NCBI GenBank assembly: GCA_020726505.1
Contig: JAHLEZ010000017.1
Coordinates: 248,001-312,000 of the forward strand
From: Leptodontidium sp. MPI-SDFR-AT-0119
Lineage: Eukaryota > Ascomycota > Leotiomycetes > Helotiales > Leptodontidiaceae
Length of the DNA stretch: 64,000 bases
Reading direction: 5' to 3'
In this document: piece after piece, positions 32,594-44,841 of the stretch
Layout: each line of letters starts with the position of its first letter
How positions within the stretch are numbered: the stretch's first letter is position 1
The notes under the pieces: model-generated
What the model was told of the DNA's origin: nothing
Seen by the model: only the letters and a program-made list of their open reading frames with translations
Database searches by the model: none
Program-made: the position numbers and the translations under genes

Positions 32594-34684
32594 ATGAAGC
32601 TTGAAATTTTCTTTTTATATTTTGGCAGTATCTCTACGCTACTCGCAGAGACAATATGTAAGTTAGATCATGAAATGGCCCGGAAAACCTCATTAAGTTC
32701 ACAAATAGCGGAAACTCCGAGTGTTCCCATTGTACGGGAACGCGACACTATCAGCGGGTACGCACCGACGACAGTTGACTGCCCATCCAACGAAAGACCC
32801 AGTCTGCGAGACTCACTTTCTCTATCTTCGCACGAAACATCATGGCTCCAAAAGAGACGTACGAACACAGTGTCTGCGCTGCGCGAATTCCTGAATCGCC
32901 TTAGTATTTCCGGTTTCGATTCCAACTCTTATTTCGACAATGCGAAGAACAATTCCGATTTACCTAATATTGCTATTGCAGTGTCTGGTGGCGGGTATCG
33001 TGCGTTGATGAATGGCGCTGGTGCGATTGCCGCGTTCGACAACCGAACGTCAGGTTCAACTGCCAATGGCCATCTCGGGGGACTTCTACAATCCGCAACA
33101 TATCTGGCAGGTCTCTCCGGCGGTGGATGGCTCCTTTCTTCTCTTTACGGAAACGACTTTCCGACAATTGAAGATATGGTCTCTACCAATCGTGCCAATC
33201 CGCTTTGGCAGTTTCAATACGCCATTTGGGAAGGCCCCGACCTGGGTGCTACCGGAACTTCGAATGCAGAGGCCTATTTCGGTGCCCTTCTGAACCAGGT
33301 TCAAGCAAAAGCAAATGCTGGTTTCAATACTTCCATGACCGATCTCTGGGGTCGCGCAATTGCTTACCAACTTCTCAACACGTCAGGCATCGACAACTGT
33401 AAGTCAGCCCTTTATGATCCTGTTGTTGTAGACGTTAAACTCAGATGTGTCAAGCACATACATTTTCCTCGATACAAAACAGCCAAAAATTTGCGACCGC
33501 GGTCATACCAATGCCGATATTAGTCGCCGACGGGCGAAGAGAGGGTCAAGTGGTTTTCTCGTCCAGGAATACCACAAACTACGAGTTCAACCCATGGGAA
33601 ATGGGTTCTTTCGATGATATTGGATTTGCGCCATTGGAGTTCGTTGGATCGGAGTTTGACGCGGGAAAGATTGCATCGGACAACAAGTGCGTAACAGGCT
33701 ATGACCAGTTGAGCTTCGTGTTTGGGACATCGAGTTCGCTGTTCAATCAATTCGTCCTCCAGATCAGAGATACGGACATGGTACCGGCGGCCCTGAAAGG
33801 CATTATCACCAATATGCTTGAGGAGGTTGGCGAGGACAACAACGATATCGCTGATTGGAGCCCAAGTGAGTCAATCCAAGCCAAGCATCAAAACTCCTTT
33901 TTCTGATGTCTCGTCTCCAGATCCCTTTTACCGCTGGAAGCCTGCGACAAACCCTAGCGCGCAATCCAAACGCCTGACCCTGGTTGACGGTGGTGAAGAC
34001 CTCCAGAATATCCCTTTCACGCCCCTGATTCAACCATCTCGCCACGTAGATGTAATATTTGCCGTTGATTCGTCCGCGGACACGCTGTCCCCCAAGGGGA
34101 TGAATTGGCCTAATGGAACGGCGATTGTTGCAACATACGAGCGTTCTTTGGCACAAGATAATGGCACCACCTTTCCATCCATACCCGACGTCAACACAAT
34201 CGTCAATCTTGGTTTAAACTCTCGGCCAACCATGTTCGGCTGCGACGTGGGCAACTTGTCCTCTGGTAGCACTTCTCCTCTAGTGGTGTATCTGCCAAAT
34301 TCTCCATACGTATACCACTCGAACGTCTCTACTTTCACGATGTCGTACGACCTTAAAGTGCGCAACGCAATCATTCAGAACGGTTACGACGTTGTCACGA
34401 TGGGCAACGCTACCGTTGACCCGGAATGGCCCACCTGCCTTGGATGCGCTATCATGGCACGAAGCTGGCACCGAACCAACACCACGATCCCGGACTCGTG
34501 CAAGAGTTGCTTCACGAAATATTGCTGGGATGGCAAGCTCAACTCCACACTACCAGCTTTGTATGAGCCTGGGTTCGTCTTGAAATCACTCGAAAGTGGT
34601 GCAATTGGAAACTCCGGGGTTATAGCGCGTTGGCTCTTTGTAGCTGCCATAGGGACGGTTACAGCAATAACTTACATTCTTTAA
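32594..34684 (+). CDS. phospholipase B / lysophospholipase, GPI-type
   Basis: Fungal phospholipase B of about 642 residues, which hydrolyses acyl chains of phospholipids and lysophospholipids at the cell surface. Four exons as I read them: 32594-32657, 32709-33398, 33455-33865 and 33921-34684. A signal peptide leads into the cPLA2-type domain: ALMNGAG after SGGGYR (oxyanion Arg), the nucleophile S158 in GLSGGGW, and the catalytic Asp in [11 protein letters not shown]. Several N-glycosylation sites and a Cys-rich part ([14 protein letters not shown]) precede a Ser/Gly stretch and a hydrophobic C-terminus, as expected for a GPI anchor. The first intron (51 bases) is a multiple of three without stops, so retaining it keeps the frame. 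The acceptor of the second intron (AAG at 33452-33454) is less certain. Confidence 0.92.
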
Positions 34685-36344
34685 ACACTCTTTAGAGCTG
34701 GTCGGGATTCTGGTTCTGGATTAAGCGGGTGGTGACTCTAGTATCGTAACCAGATCGATCCCCTGACGATGGGACATGTTTGAGAGCTTTCAATAGAATC
34801 TTGGGAACATGCAGCAGACGAATGAAAATTGGTTACATGTGCCTTTTTCACGTTCATATGTTCCTGGTACAGAATGCCTTGAAGGGAAAGTAGTATGCTG
34901 AATACATTGACTTAATTGGGTGGAAAGTATGCAGCAAGCACGCAAGTTCCTCAACGAGAGAGAAGACTACTTCGCGTTAGGTTCACGATGCTTTTTTTCT
35001 TTTCTTCGCCTTCTGGAGACTAGCCAGCAGACCGACCTCGGAATGAATGCATGTACATAGCGAAGGAGAGGCTTCGAGGTGGGCATTTAGACTTTTGAAT
35101 ATGGGTGCTTTTGAATATGGGAACACACTCTTCGTACAATCCGTACAGTAAGCCGGCTTTGAGCCTTAAAGCTTGAATAACGCTTAACCAGCAAGGACGA
35201 TGTACTGGCATTTACTCGTCCGGAGTGTCGTCGTGTGATCCGAAAAATATTATTGGTCTTTATCTGCCCTAAATAATATCTCCCTGTCGAGAATATTTGC
35301 AAGGCATTCGGTAAATTTGATACCATTTTTCCACAGGATTGAAAACTTCCTTGCCACACCGACAACTCACGGATAATATCCCCAACCTAGCTAAAGTACA
35401 CGAAATTTAGGAATCTCATGATAGTAGTCCTACAGCAGGACGATAGAGGCCTTGTACTTCCCCCATGACCAGTGCTAGCTGGCCACATCCAGTTATTACT
35501 TTCGAGAGTCACAATATGCTCCTGGGAACTTCTTCTTCCATCATCGAAAGGTACCGAGGTCAGCCAGCCAGCTCTCACTAAACTCCCCCAAGCAAAATTC
35601 CACTCACTGGCTTCAGCCAGGTCCAAGACACAATAAACTAGCCAGCTAGCTCAAACCGAGTTTCCCTCCCCATTTATAGCTTTCGAAGAGCCTACCAAGC
35701 AAGCAGTTCGAAGCAAAAAACACTTGATTTCTGTAGAGTTGGCCGTTGAGGAGTTGATCGAAGACTACGATCGATCGCAGACGAGGAAGAAAATACAAAG
35801 GAGAAGATTATCTCGTTCTCAAAGTCTCGTGGTACGTTCTTATCACATGTCACACTGTATAAACTTAGCTAGCACCTGATATCCTAGCGTCGACGAGAGC
35901 AAAAATCGTGTCTCAAAGTGGACAGACATTCAGAGAAAAGAAAAGAAAGCAAGACACATACATTAGTGATATCGAAGGAAAATTAAAAAGACCTCGAAGG
36001 ACAATACAATGAGCTTCTGACAAACATCTCATGAAGCTTTGCAACTGAATTAAGCGCTGTAAGGAAACAGAAAAAAAAGCTGCACCCCGAGAGACCCTAC
36101 CATACAGGACGAGCATGCTCAAGGCACAAAACATGCTGTAGCCATGATTTGGGAGGCTGTCTTTCATACCTTGTTGATTTTTTTGGTTCGCTTACTATGC
36201 AAATGCAGCGGTCACCCTTCGGCCATCGTCTAGAAATAAATACAGATTTCCCCTCTCGTCCAGCCCAGCCAAAGCGCCATATAACGCCGCCGCCGCCGCC
36301 TTCTCGGGCATGCGAATGCAGATTTCAGTCAACACTAGCCCTCC
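34685..36344. other. intergenic
   Basis: No supported gene over 1.66 kb. Holds a 16-base tandem repeat at 35092-35121 and a short GCC run near 36287-36301 just downstream of the mannosidase gene. Confidence 0.5.
35092..35121. repeat. 16-base tandem duplication
   Basis: CTTTTGAATATGGGTG followed directly by CTTTTGAATATGGG. Two units only. Confidence 0.8.
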
Positions 36345-38456
36345 TCATTTCGGTCTCCTAAGCGGATGCGCTTCCGTATTCCTGTACCAGTCAGTAAGGC
36401 AACACACACTCGTCATCTCTCCCCTTTCCCATCCATTCTCTTATCACGCCATTCTCATAATCTCAGAAATCAGAAGTCAGAGGTCAACACTTACAGCACA
36501 TAATTATCCAAACTCACAACATCGTTCTCGCTAAACAGCAGATAGAAATACTTCAGCGTCTCAGCCAGCCAGAAACTCTCCATCTCATCGACCTGCTCAG
36601 GAGCGCCTTTCATGACATCGTTGATGGCCGAGTGGGCGAGGGGCGTGAGCGTGTGCGCTTGGATGGCTTTGAACATGTTCCAGCCGGACTCGCGCCAGTA
36701 GGGGTTGTTGGTTATGCGGTGCATGATAAAGACTGATTCGATAGCTTCGGGTCTATGATACGTCAACATCGAAAAAGCAATCCAAGGAAATGTTTAAGAG
36801 AGAACAGAATGAAGAGGTGAGTGGGTGTAAATACCTGAGCAGATACCGTGCATCCCTCACATTCGCGAATCCAGGAGATAATCTCTCGACCTCGATCCTC
36901 TGCCGAGTGAGCGCTTCTTCTGCATAAGGATCCACGGCTTTCAACCACTTCTGCGAATCCCAGGTGCAGCTCGTCCTATTTGCGCACGGTACAGCAGTGA
37001 ACGTCTCAGGCATGATACCCGTCACTGTATTCCTATAGGCCCAAACACAGCCATCCGTCAACTTGCCACCATCGATTACATCTTCAGGTCGGTTGAAGAT
37101 CTTGCCTGCTATCGCGAGCATACCGCCCGTGAAACAGGTCAGATGTTGGAGGTCTGGAGAGAGGCGGGGTTCGCCGCCTGCTGCTATGTCGATGTTGCCG
37201 GAGATGAGGATGTCTTCATCGCCTACTGTCATGGGGCGGAAGAAGAGGTATTCTTTGGCCACTTTGACGAATTTCTCGTACATGGTTCTGTAGGATTTCA
37301 TTTGGCCGCCGAGTAACATGTATTGCTATTAGAATTAGCTTGAAAGCCACAAATGGGGTGGTCGTTTTACCTTAGGCAGGTATTCGTATGTGGAATCTGC
37401 TAATGCGCCGAGTGTGTACTGTTCCTCTCCACCTACGTATGGAGAGCCTAGAAGGACACTGTGATTATATCTTGCGGAATCAACCATTGCAGGCCACATT
37501 CCTGGAAGGACTGTATTGTCTTGCCATTTCTCTAGCTCGTTCATTATCTTCTGAATCCCGTCGAAATATTTGTCATTTCCCGTGATTTGGGACAATCGAG
37601 TAAATTCGAGGGACAGAGAACCCAGAACAGCGAGTACAATCGAACTACTTGCCGAATGATCTCGTGCATCTGGGTCAGTTCTGCAAACAGTCAATAAGTG
37701 TCTAGAAAAGGACCAAGAGCTCCCTTACGCAGACCACATAAAATGAGGTGTAGGCATCCGATTCGGAGTATCAAAAGCCGTATACAGCACCTCCGCAAGC
37801 TCAACCGCCTTCTCCACCAAAATAACATACTTCCCCCCACTCAAATCATAGGCCGACAAGAATCCCCCCAGATGTCTAATCGTCGTCTCAAAAAGATTGA
37901 TATTGCATCCCACCTTATGCGTGAAATCCACATTCCTTAGCTCCCCCAGTGCCAATTCGAATTCATCTTTCAATCCCATAATCCACAACGTATCGAGACT
38001 GTCCACCATCGTAGCAGCCCACCCACAAAACGGCGTCTTGTAACCCCCCGCAATAGGTCTCAATTCGTCCTGCGCCCACGCTTGGTCTTTATACCCCTTC
38101 CAGGAATGCAGGAACGCATCGCGCACCTCCTTCAACCTGCTCTCGCGGATCGACTTCTCCTGCGGGGTCTCGGGAACGGGCTCGTGCTGGATCTTGGGGA
38201 GCTTCTTCGCGCGCCGCCGTGGGAGGGGGATTATGGATTTCGGAGGGAATTTCTCGGCCCGGATGGGGATTGAGATGTAGTTGTATTGGAATCGGGGTTG
38301 ACCTAGTCCGCTGTACCGTAGGAGGAGGAAGAGGCAGCAGATTAGACTGGTGAGGATGAGGCCGCGTGTTACTCTCTTCGTGGGTATGCGGGAGGTGAGA
38401 GGAGGGGGGTAATTGGGGAGCTCGTCAGTCTTCTCTTTGCGTTTGAGAGAGGGCAT
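36345..38456 (-). CDS. GH47 class I alpha-1,2-mannosidase
   Basis: Type II membrane alpha-1,2-mannosidase of the ER or Golgi, which trims mannose from N-glycans. Five exons: 38456-37729, 37680-37371, 37325-36835, 36752-36495 and a tiny 36381-36345, giving 607 residues. A cytoplasmic basic tail is followed by one membrane anchor at about 32-48, a stem, then the barrel with [42 protein letters not shown]-like [19 protein letters not shown] and RPEAIESVF. The 37-base last exon encodes [11 protein letters not shown], which supplies the Thr of the family's calcium site. Without that splice the protein would end at DNYVL and lack the motif, so the extra exon is well supported. Nothing suggests loss of function. 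Confidence 0.93.
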
Positions 38457-39758
38457 TGTGGTTGTTGGAGTGAGCTTCTGCTTTTGCAGAGCTCAACATG
38501 TTTCGTGGAGAGGAACAAGAGGAACAAGAGGAAGTAGAGAGAGGAGAAAGAAGAGACGACAGAGGAAACGAGGGAAGAAAGAGAAGGAGGAAAAGAACAC
38601 AGTCACCATTCCAGAATCGAAAGACACAGACAGCCAGACAGACAGGCGGACAGAGTTTAGTTGCTCGTGGCTTGATCGTCGCCAAGGCACTGTTTCTTTC
38701 AGCCGTGCCAAACAGAGAGATGGCTGCGATGGAACGTCGTTGGTCTCACTTGCTGGATGCAGAGGGAGTGGAGGCGGGCGGCTAGCGGCTGAACAGCGAG
38801 GCCCAATAGAGGACCATGTTGGTTTAGCCAGTTGGGAGATATATATTTACTCGCTCGGCAGATAGAAATGAAGTACAGAATCTGGCAGTGGGTGTCTGGT
38901 ACAGTATGATAATTGATTGATTGTAGTAAGTATCCGGCTTTGCGGTTCTACGGCACGCCGTTGTGTGTGACGTGCCTTGCCTTGTTTGGACCTGGGCTGC
39001 TGGGGTTCGCTGCGGGTCAATGATCGCTCTGATCCGACTCCATCCACTCCATCCCCTGACTTAGGAGCTAGCCTAGCCTGGTTCTTGGAATCGTTCCATT
39101 TATCTCCACTTCACTTCAAGGGGGTTTCTTTCTTTTTCAACCTCAAAACATAAGTTTTTCGTTATGTACCCAGAGTACAGATAGATATATTTACTGTCAT
39201 CACAATAGCGGTCATCCCTATCGAAAGGAAGGTGGGACGAACTCTTGTCAGATCTAATTGTGTATTTTCGGTAGCCAAGATTCCTCGTTTGTTTATTCTG
39301 GGAACTCTCGTGTTGCAATGTTAAGTTATGGATACGATCTTGTTATTGTTTCGGGATCTGCGGGATTCCGAAAGTTTATGTAATTAGGTTAGCAAAGGAA
39401 GTTTTTTATTATATTCCGTTGGCGTATGATATTTTCATCTCCTGAAGTTGGGACGACCTTACTCGTCTAATCTAGTAACAGTGGGAAGCGACCTCGTATG
39501 ATGTTGGTTGGGGCGAGGTGGTACGGAGCACATTCCTCGAGTAGCGATTTCAGACCAACGACATCTCTAAGCCTCGAGCTGCAGTTTGAGGGGTGTGTGA
39601 TGCGGGATGCGGTTTTGATTTTTCTATGATTGATGAATCGACAACAAGCTCCGCAGAACTATTACAGAAACGCCAGAGCAAATCGCTGAGTCGAGACCTC
39701 AAACAAAATAACACAACGAAGACGTAATACCAACAAGCCGAACGAACGACTTCCCCTC
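38457..39758. other. intergenic, mannosidase promoter and AOX 3' side
   Basis: About 38500-38660 is strongly purine-rich on the plus strand (GAGGAAC/AAGAGG units), so pyrimidine-rich on the mannosidase coding strand and likely part of its leader or promoter. Elsewhere nothing is seen. Confidence 0.5.
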
Positions 39759-40918
39759 TCACAACGCCTCGTCCCTATCCCACCCAACACCCTTCGACCC
39801 TTCAAGTCGTTTACTCGGATGCGGCTTACTCTCATCCTTGAACACACTCGCGAACGGATTCGGATCACTATTCTGATCCAGATTCCCCAACGTATGATTG
39901 ACCTCCCTATGCTTCGCCTCATCGGCACGGATATACATCAGCAGTTCCCGCATGCCACGTTTCCCCTCGGGCATATCCCAGTACCCCACCGCGATCTCGG
40001 GAGCTTGCACGCGCCCGCAGGTCCAGAGGGGGAGTTTGCCAGCGTCGAGATCGCTGATTGCGCGTGTGTAGGTCCGGACGGCTTCTTCTTCGAGGTAGCC
40101 GACGAAGCGGTGGCAGGTGCGGGGTGAGAGGAGGTAGCAGATGAAGAAGCCGTTGAAGAAAACGCCTTGCGCGCCGAGGATCATGGTTCGCATGAAGATT
40201 CCAGGGGTGTGCAGTTTGAGGAATGTGAGGAGGTGCATGCGTTCGTTGAAGGATTCTTCAATGAGGGTCTCGATCCTGTTGGGGGTACAGAGATCAGAAA
40301 TAAGGAACCGAGATCAGGATACAAAAGTGATATTAGGTGTTTTAGGGGAGGAATGACTTACCACCCATTATCCCTCTTCATCCTCCTCAAACTATGTAAA
40401 TGTCTTAACATCCCACCCACCATCCCCGGTACACCAGCCACGCTCTCAAGGAATATAAACCGCACCAACCACTTCGATTCCGTCATCTCGAATTTCTTCG
40501 ACGATGTAGCTCCTGCGGGAACTTCTTCTGGATGTTTGTACCCCGTTGCGGTATCCATTCCCCAGCGAAGGAAGCGGATGGCATTGAGTGCTATCTTGTC
40601 AGAGAAGCTTTGCGTGTCGCGGTGGGAGACGGATATCTTCTCCATTTCAACCTCAGTGAAGACCGGGTGTTTCCAGGCTGTTTCGGTGCGTTGGATGTGG
40701 GGTGCTGTGGAGGGGGAAACGGTAGGGAAAACATCTTTTTGCTCAATGAGTGTTCGTCTTGAGGATGAGAAGTTTCGAGATGATGGATTCTGGCTGTGAA
40801 TAATGAGTGACCGACATGGTAGTCCTGCTACTTGAAGACCGCATCTCCGAAGGCTGCTGGGTTGGGCGAACCGTAACCCAAGGGCAGAATTGCCTGTTGC
40901 CAGTGATCTTAATAACAT
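39759..40918 (-). CDS. aox1: mitochondrial alternative oxidase
   Basis: Cyanide-insensitive ubiquinol oxidase of the inner mitochondrial membrane, which passes electrons from ubiquinol to oxygen without proton pumping. Two exons, 40918-40362 and 40275-39759, give 357 residues. The N-terminus is Arg/Ser-rich without acidic residues, as in a mitochondrial targeting peptide, and RNFSSSRR suggests the processing region. Di-iron ligands are visible in [41 protein letters not shown] and [12 protein letters not shown], all complete. The fungal C-terminal extension is present. The intron interrupts the Trp codon before the [14 protein letters not shown] motif. Length is normal for ascomycetes. Confidence 0.96.
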
Positions 40919-41854
40919 TGCGCCAAAGATAATATTCGAATGTCAAAAAGTGAGAGTGGAAGTAGAAACTACAAGCTGGAATAAATGGTGGATAGCCAAA
41001 AATATACCGATTGAACGCTGAGCCCGAGGAGGAACAACCCACCATGGCCTATCGCCAAACCATCCAGCAAAATATTGAAATGAGCGAAACTTCAATGCAT
41101 CTCCGGCGACCGAAGCCAATAAAGTTCTTTTTATTGGAGGATGGAAGCATTAAAAAGATGGTCTGGACATAAAATCGAATGATATTTGGGGTGTAAGTAA
41201 GCAACGAGCATAGCCGCATCCAGGAACAGAATGTCTATCCCGGTCAGACCGCCAGCGGCACATCACCACGCACTCATCGACGGAGACTTCCACCGATCAA
41301 TTGGATACTTCATCTGGATATAGAAATAATCGCGAGACCAATGACTGGATGAGTAAGGACAGCGAACGTCTGTACCGTAATCAAGAGTGGCTTTCGCTCA
41401 CTGGGACGGAGGATTGCCAGTATGACTACGGGATTGGAACATGGCACCACTGATACGATACTGACGGCTGGGACTTCTGTGGCTTGAAATGTGATAATGC
41501 GGTGTAACTGGCCTAATGAGGGTATTGATGAAATCCCGTCCAGTCCCCGGAACCCGCTTACTTAGGAGATGTGAAGGGCGACGTAGGTTCAGCCCATTTG
41601 TCTTTGCTGTGATAATGCATATTTCTGTGTGGTACAATCGGTGTACTAGAAGAACCAAGAAATATATATGAAGCAGAGCCATGATGCAAGATGTATTAAG
41701 AGATGCAGGTGTTATATCGAAGTAGGAGAAAAGATGTGGTTGACAAAACAACTGAGGGAGCTGCCCTGGCGAAACGCTAAGCTCTGGGTGCTGCCGAGTG
41801 CCGAATCTTGGGGGCTGCTCCAGTACTGCCGATCACCAAGATCACTGTGGAACA

Positions 41855-41906
41855 TCAACGACAACGACAACGACAACGTCAACACCATCACCATCACCAT
41901 CACCAA
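41855..41906. repeat. microsatellites (ACAACG)n and (CACCAT)n
   Basis: About four ACGACA-type hexamers followed by four ACCATC-type hexamers. Simple repeat, no gene. Confidence 0.85.
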
Positions 41907-44765
41907 CCCTCCGGCACAACGTCTCAAATTGCCGAAAGACAACCCTCTACCCTCTATACTCTATGCGGAAATCATACATGAACGCCGTGATATATCGCAG
42001 TGGCATTTGCCCAGGTGGATCTGAGGAACAGGATTGCCTGCCTTCATTTCAACCACCGCCTATCGAAGCTTTCGATTTGTCCACCCTGAAGATTGTACAG
42101 GCCGGCCGCATACTGTTTGCCACGATCGACTGGGACGATTGAATCAAGTAATGATTCATTGGTGCATACTGCTACCTTCGGCGATCTGGTTTACGGTACA
42201 GGTCGACGGGAGGATATAAATTGAGGAGGCATTCGTGGGATATATGGTGTTGTCGGATACCTACCCAGAGGGCCATACCTAGGATACGCCGATAATTCAA
42301 GGCCGCAGAATCCAATTCCCTGGCTTCCTACACATCTTGTCAATAAGAGAAGACTTCGACTGGAGTTGGAGATGCATTCGAATCATGAAGCTTTGGAAGT
42401 GCGTATTTGGGGAGGAACCTACCTGTAGGGCCGCTCCTCTTGAGGAAGAAAGCGATGAACGAATGAGCATAGGTTGTAATCACCGCCGAAATTGGAAATT
42501 TGTGTTTGGGAGGAGATGGAACCAAATCCCTAGAATCATGAATCAAGGAAGAGACCTACCTCTCCAGGATGCGTCAGTGGAGTCAATTCGAAACATGAAT
42601 ACCTCGAAATGGCACCTGCTCGGAACGTGAATCACCCAAGGAACGGAAACAGAAATTGGAGACTGTGATCGACTTCTCTAGTGAAGATGGGAACGACTGA
42701 GTAACGAAGATTTGCGGATGCGCAACTCTCTCGCCAATGCTCTGGCAAACGATGCCGAGACGATCAACAGTATCGCGGCATGCTGACTGCCTGATGACGT
42801 GGTGGAGGCCAAGGGCGTTTCCATTCCGAGAGCACGAGTCAACCAAGGCCAGAATCATGGCACCAAATATGAATGTGAGCGCGAGGTCCTCACTCAGGAG
42901 CGACGGGAACTTTACCGAAACCACTTCCTTGTTGGCGTGGCTGTGACGCTCCTCTCATCACAGCCGCACATACGAACGCGTACCAGCTCGCATCGTCCCT
43001 CCGGGGATTGCGGAGTCGTCTGAGGCTTTGGCAGCTTTGAAGCAAGTTCGACTTGATGCTATTCTCACAGCCACCATCGAATACGATGTAGAGAGAATGG
43101 ATCTGAGAAAGATCAACGAGCGCTTAGATGGAACATCTGTCGCAGCCCAGATCTTTCCAAGGCATTCCACAATAAGACGGTGCAGACCTTCGGTATTAAC
43201 AGCCCAGCTCGTTCGGCCCCCATGGTCCGTCTGCGGTCTCAGAAAGTCTCTTTCTGTCTCTAGCTTCGCCATTGCCTACCTATCTGCCGCTCTTTTTCAT
43301 CATGGACAATTCCCCAGGCCCCCCATTTCGCTTACTGCTCCGCATGCTTCCGGCAGAGGCTCCCGTCGCTTGTCTTTAGTCCCATGTTCCCAGCCTAGTC
43401 TTTCGTTTATAGGTTCATAAGTTGTTCATGTGACGGGAAAACCTTGGAAGTACCTAGGTACTTCTGCACGATGCGGCTGGTAATCTCTCCAGTAGCAACA
43501 CTCCATGGGGTAGCAAGCGTACCTGAGGGTGTGGAGGCAAGGGCGGTGCATGCCTTCTATCAGAAACTCAGTATAGTCAGCAAGAAGTTAATCCGTGGCT
43601 GACGCCGCTGTGGGGTATCCAGACAAAGTTTGGGCCCCTGACCACGGAAGGCTCGCCGAAAGCCCTAAATGGATAATTTGCAGTCCACTAGCAGTGGAGG
43701 TGCCCCTGGCTGCTAGACCTCTTAGAAAGCTAGATCTGCCATTCTCGCATGGGCAGCTCCTTTTGTGGTCTTCTGACGGTATGTCTTGCTCCGGAGGCAC
43801 CATTTCGCCGGCATTGTTGCGCCATTCACAACCCCTGTTGTTGATGTCGTCGATTTTACCCGGGACTTAGTGTACCCTCAAGCCAACCTTATCCCCGCAA
43901 TTGAGAACGCGTGCAATTCTGGGGCGGTTCAGGAGCGGTTTAGGCCTCAGTAGTCTCAACCCTCTAAGATCTAGGTAAGAACTTGGGCAGCTGGGCTCGA
44001 TGACCCCGATGACCCCGCGGGTCCTCCAATTAATTTATTCCTGCCCTTCATCGGCACCTGGGAACTCTTGAAAAAGCTTTGTTTAGAGTTCTACAGACTC
44101 GCGTAGAACCGGTACCAGATTCTGCTGCTCAAAGTTTGTCCGTGCTGTTACATCAGAAATTATATTCTTTCTCGTTTCCATCTTTTAACGTTGGTATTAA
44201 TTGCATAGCCGGTTGAACCTTTCTCCTCGAGACTGGAGTCGCCCAAACATGGGCCAAATATGGGAAACCGGTCTCAAAGGGGCAAGTGACCCGGAGAGAC
44301 TACAATGTTCCTCAAATCGGTTTGCCCCTGGACACCCAAGCTAGCTTCAATTTTTATATTAATTTTCGGTTCAACTGACCCGGTGGTCACTGTGACTACA
44401 TCGTCAGGTATTCCCAAAGGCATCCAGAAGAGCGACTTGATGTACCTCGCGAGCTCGTTCAAGTTGACCCATGTATCGCAACAAAGTTCCTCCACTCTCT
44501 TTGATACTGCGGGGAGAGTAAGGGGAGCAGCTGAGCTGCTAGTCATGATCAACTCCTTCACCCTTCAATCTCTCCATTCCGGACCGTATCTCGCGAAGGA
44601 GTTCGTCTCTCTAGCTTCTCGTTCTTGACTCCGGAGGGACCGTCGAGCCGCTGATCCATGATGTATGGAGATGGCTATGGTTTGCCTCTATTGTATCCAC
44701 GTGCGAAGAGTCCTAAGCCATGATTTCATGAGGGTTTATCCTTGGCTCTATGGTCTGGAAATGGC

Positions 44766-44773
44766 TATATAAA
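44766..44773 (+). promoter_or_regulatory. TATA box of cellobiohydrolase gene
   Basis: TATATAAA lies 69 bases before the start codon at 44842, and a CT-rich leader with the CAACC start context follows. Confidence 0.6.
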
Positions 44774-44841
44774 CTGGGATTCCTCTGGACCACCATTCTC
44801 TCAGCACGCCTCTTCTCCAAGATACTCATCAGCCCTCAACC

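Larger units (their letters stand above)
40919..44841. other. long intergenic stretch
   Basis: Almost 4 kb without a supported gene. Overlapping open frames on both strands at 42583-43420 lack family motifs and I could not join them into a gene. The right end is the cellobiohydrolase promoter. Sequences fitting the CreA consensus SYGGRG occur near 44290, 44510 and 44632. Confidence 0.45.

Noticed and set aside
41855..41906. Possible CRISPR-like or satellite array
   Set aside because: Only short hexamer runs without spacers. A simple microsatellite in a eukaryotic genome.
42583..43420. Overlapping open frames on both strands in the 4-kb gap
   Set aside because: Neither strand shows motifs, joins through plausible introns, or clear advantage over the other.
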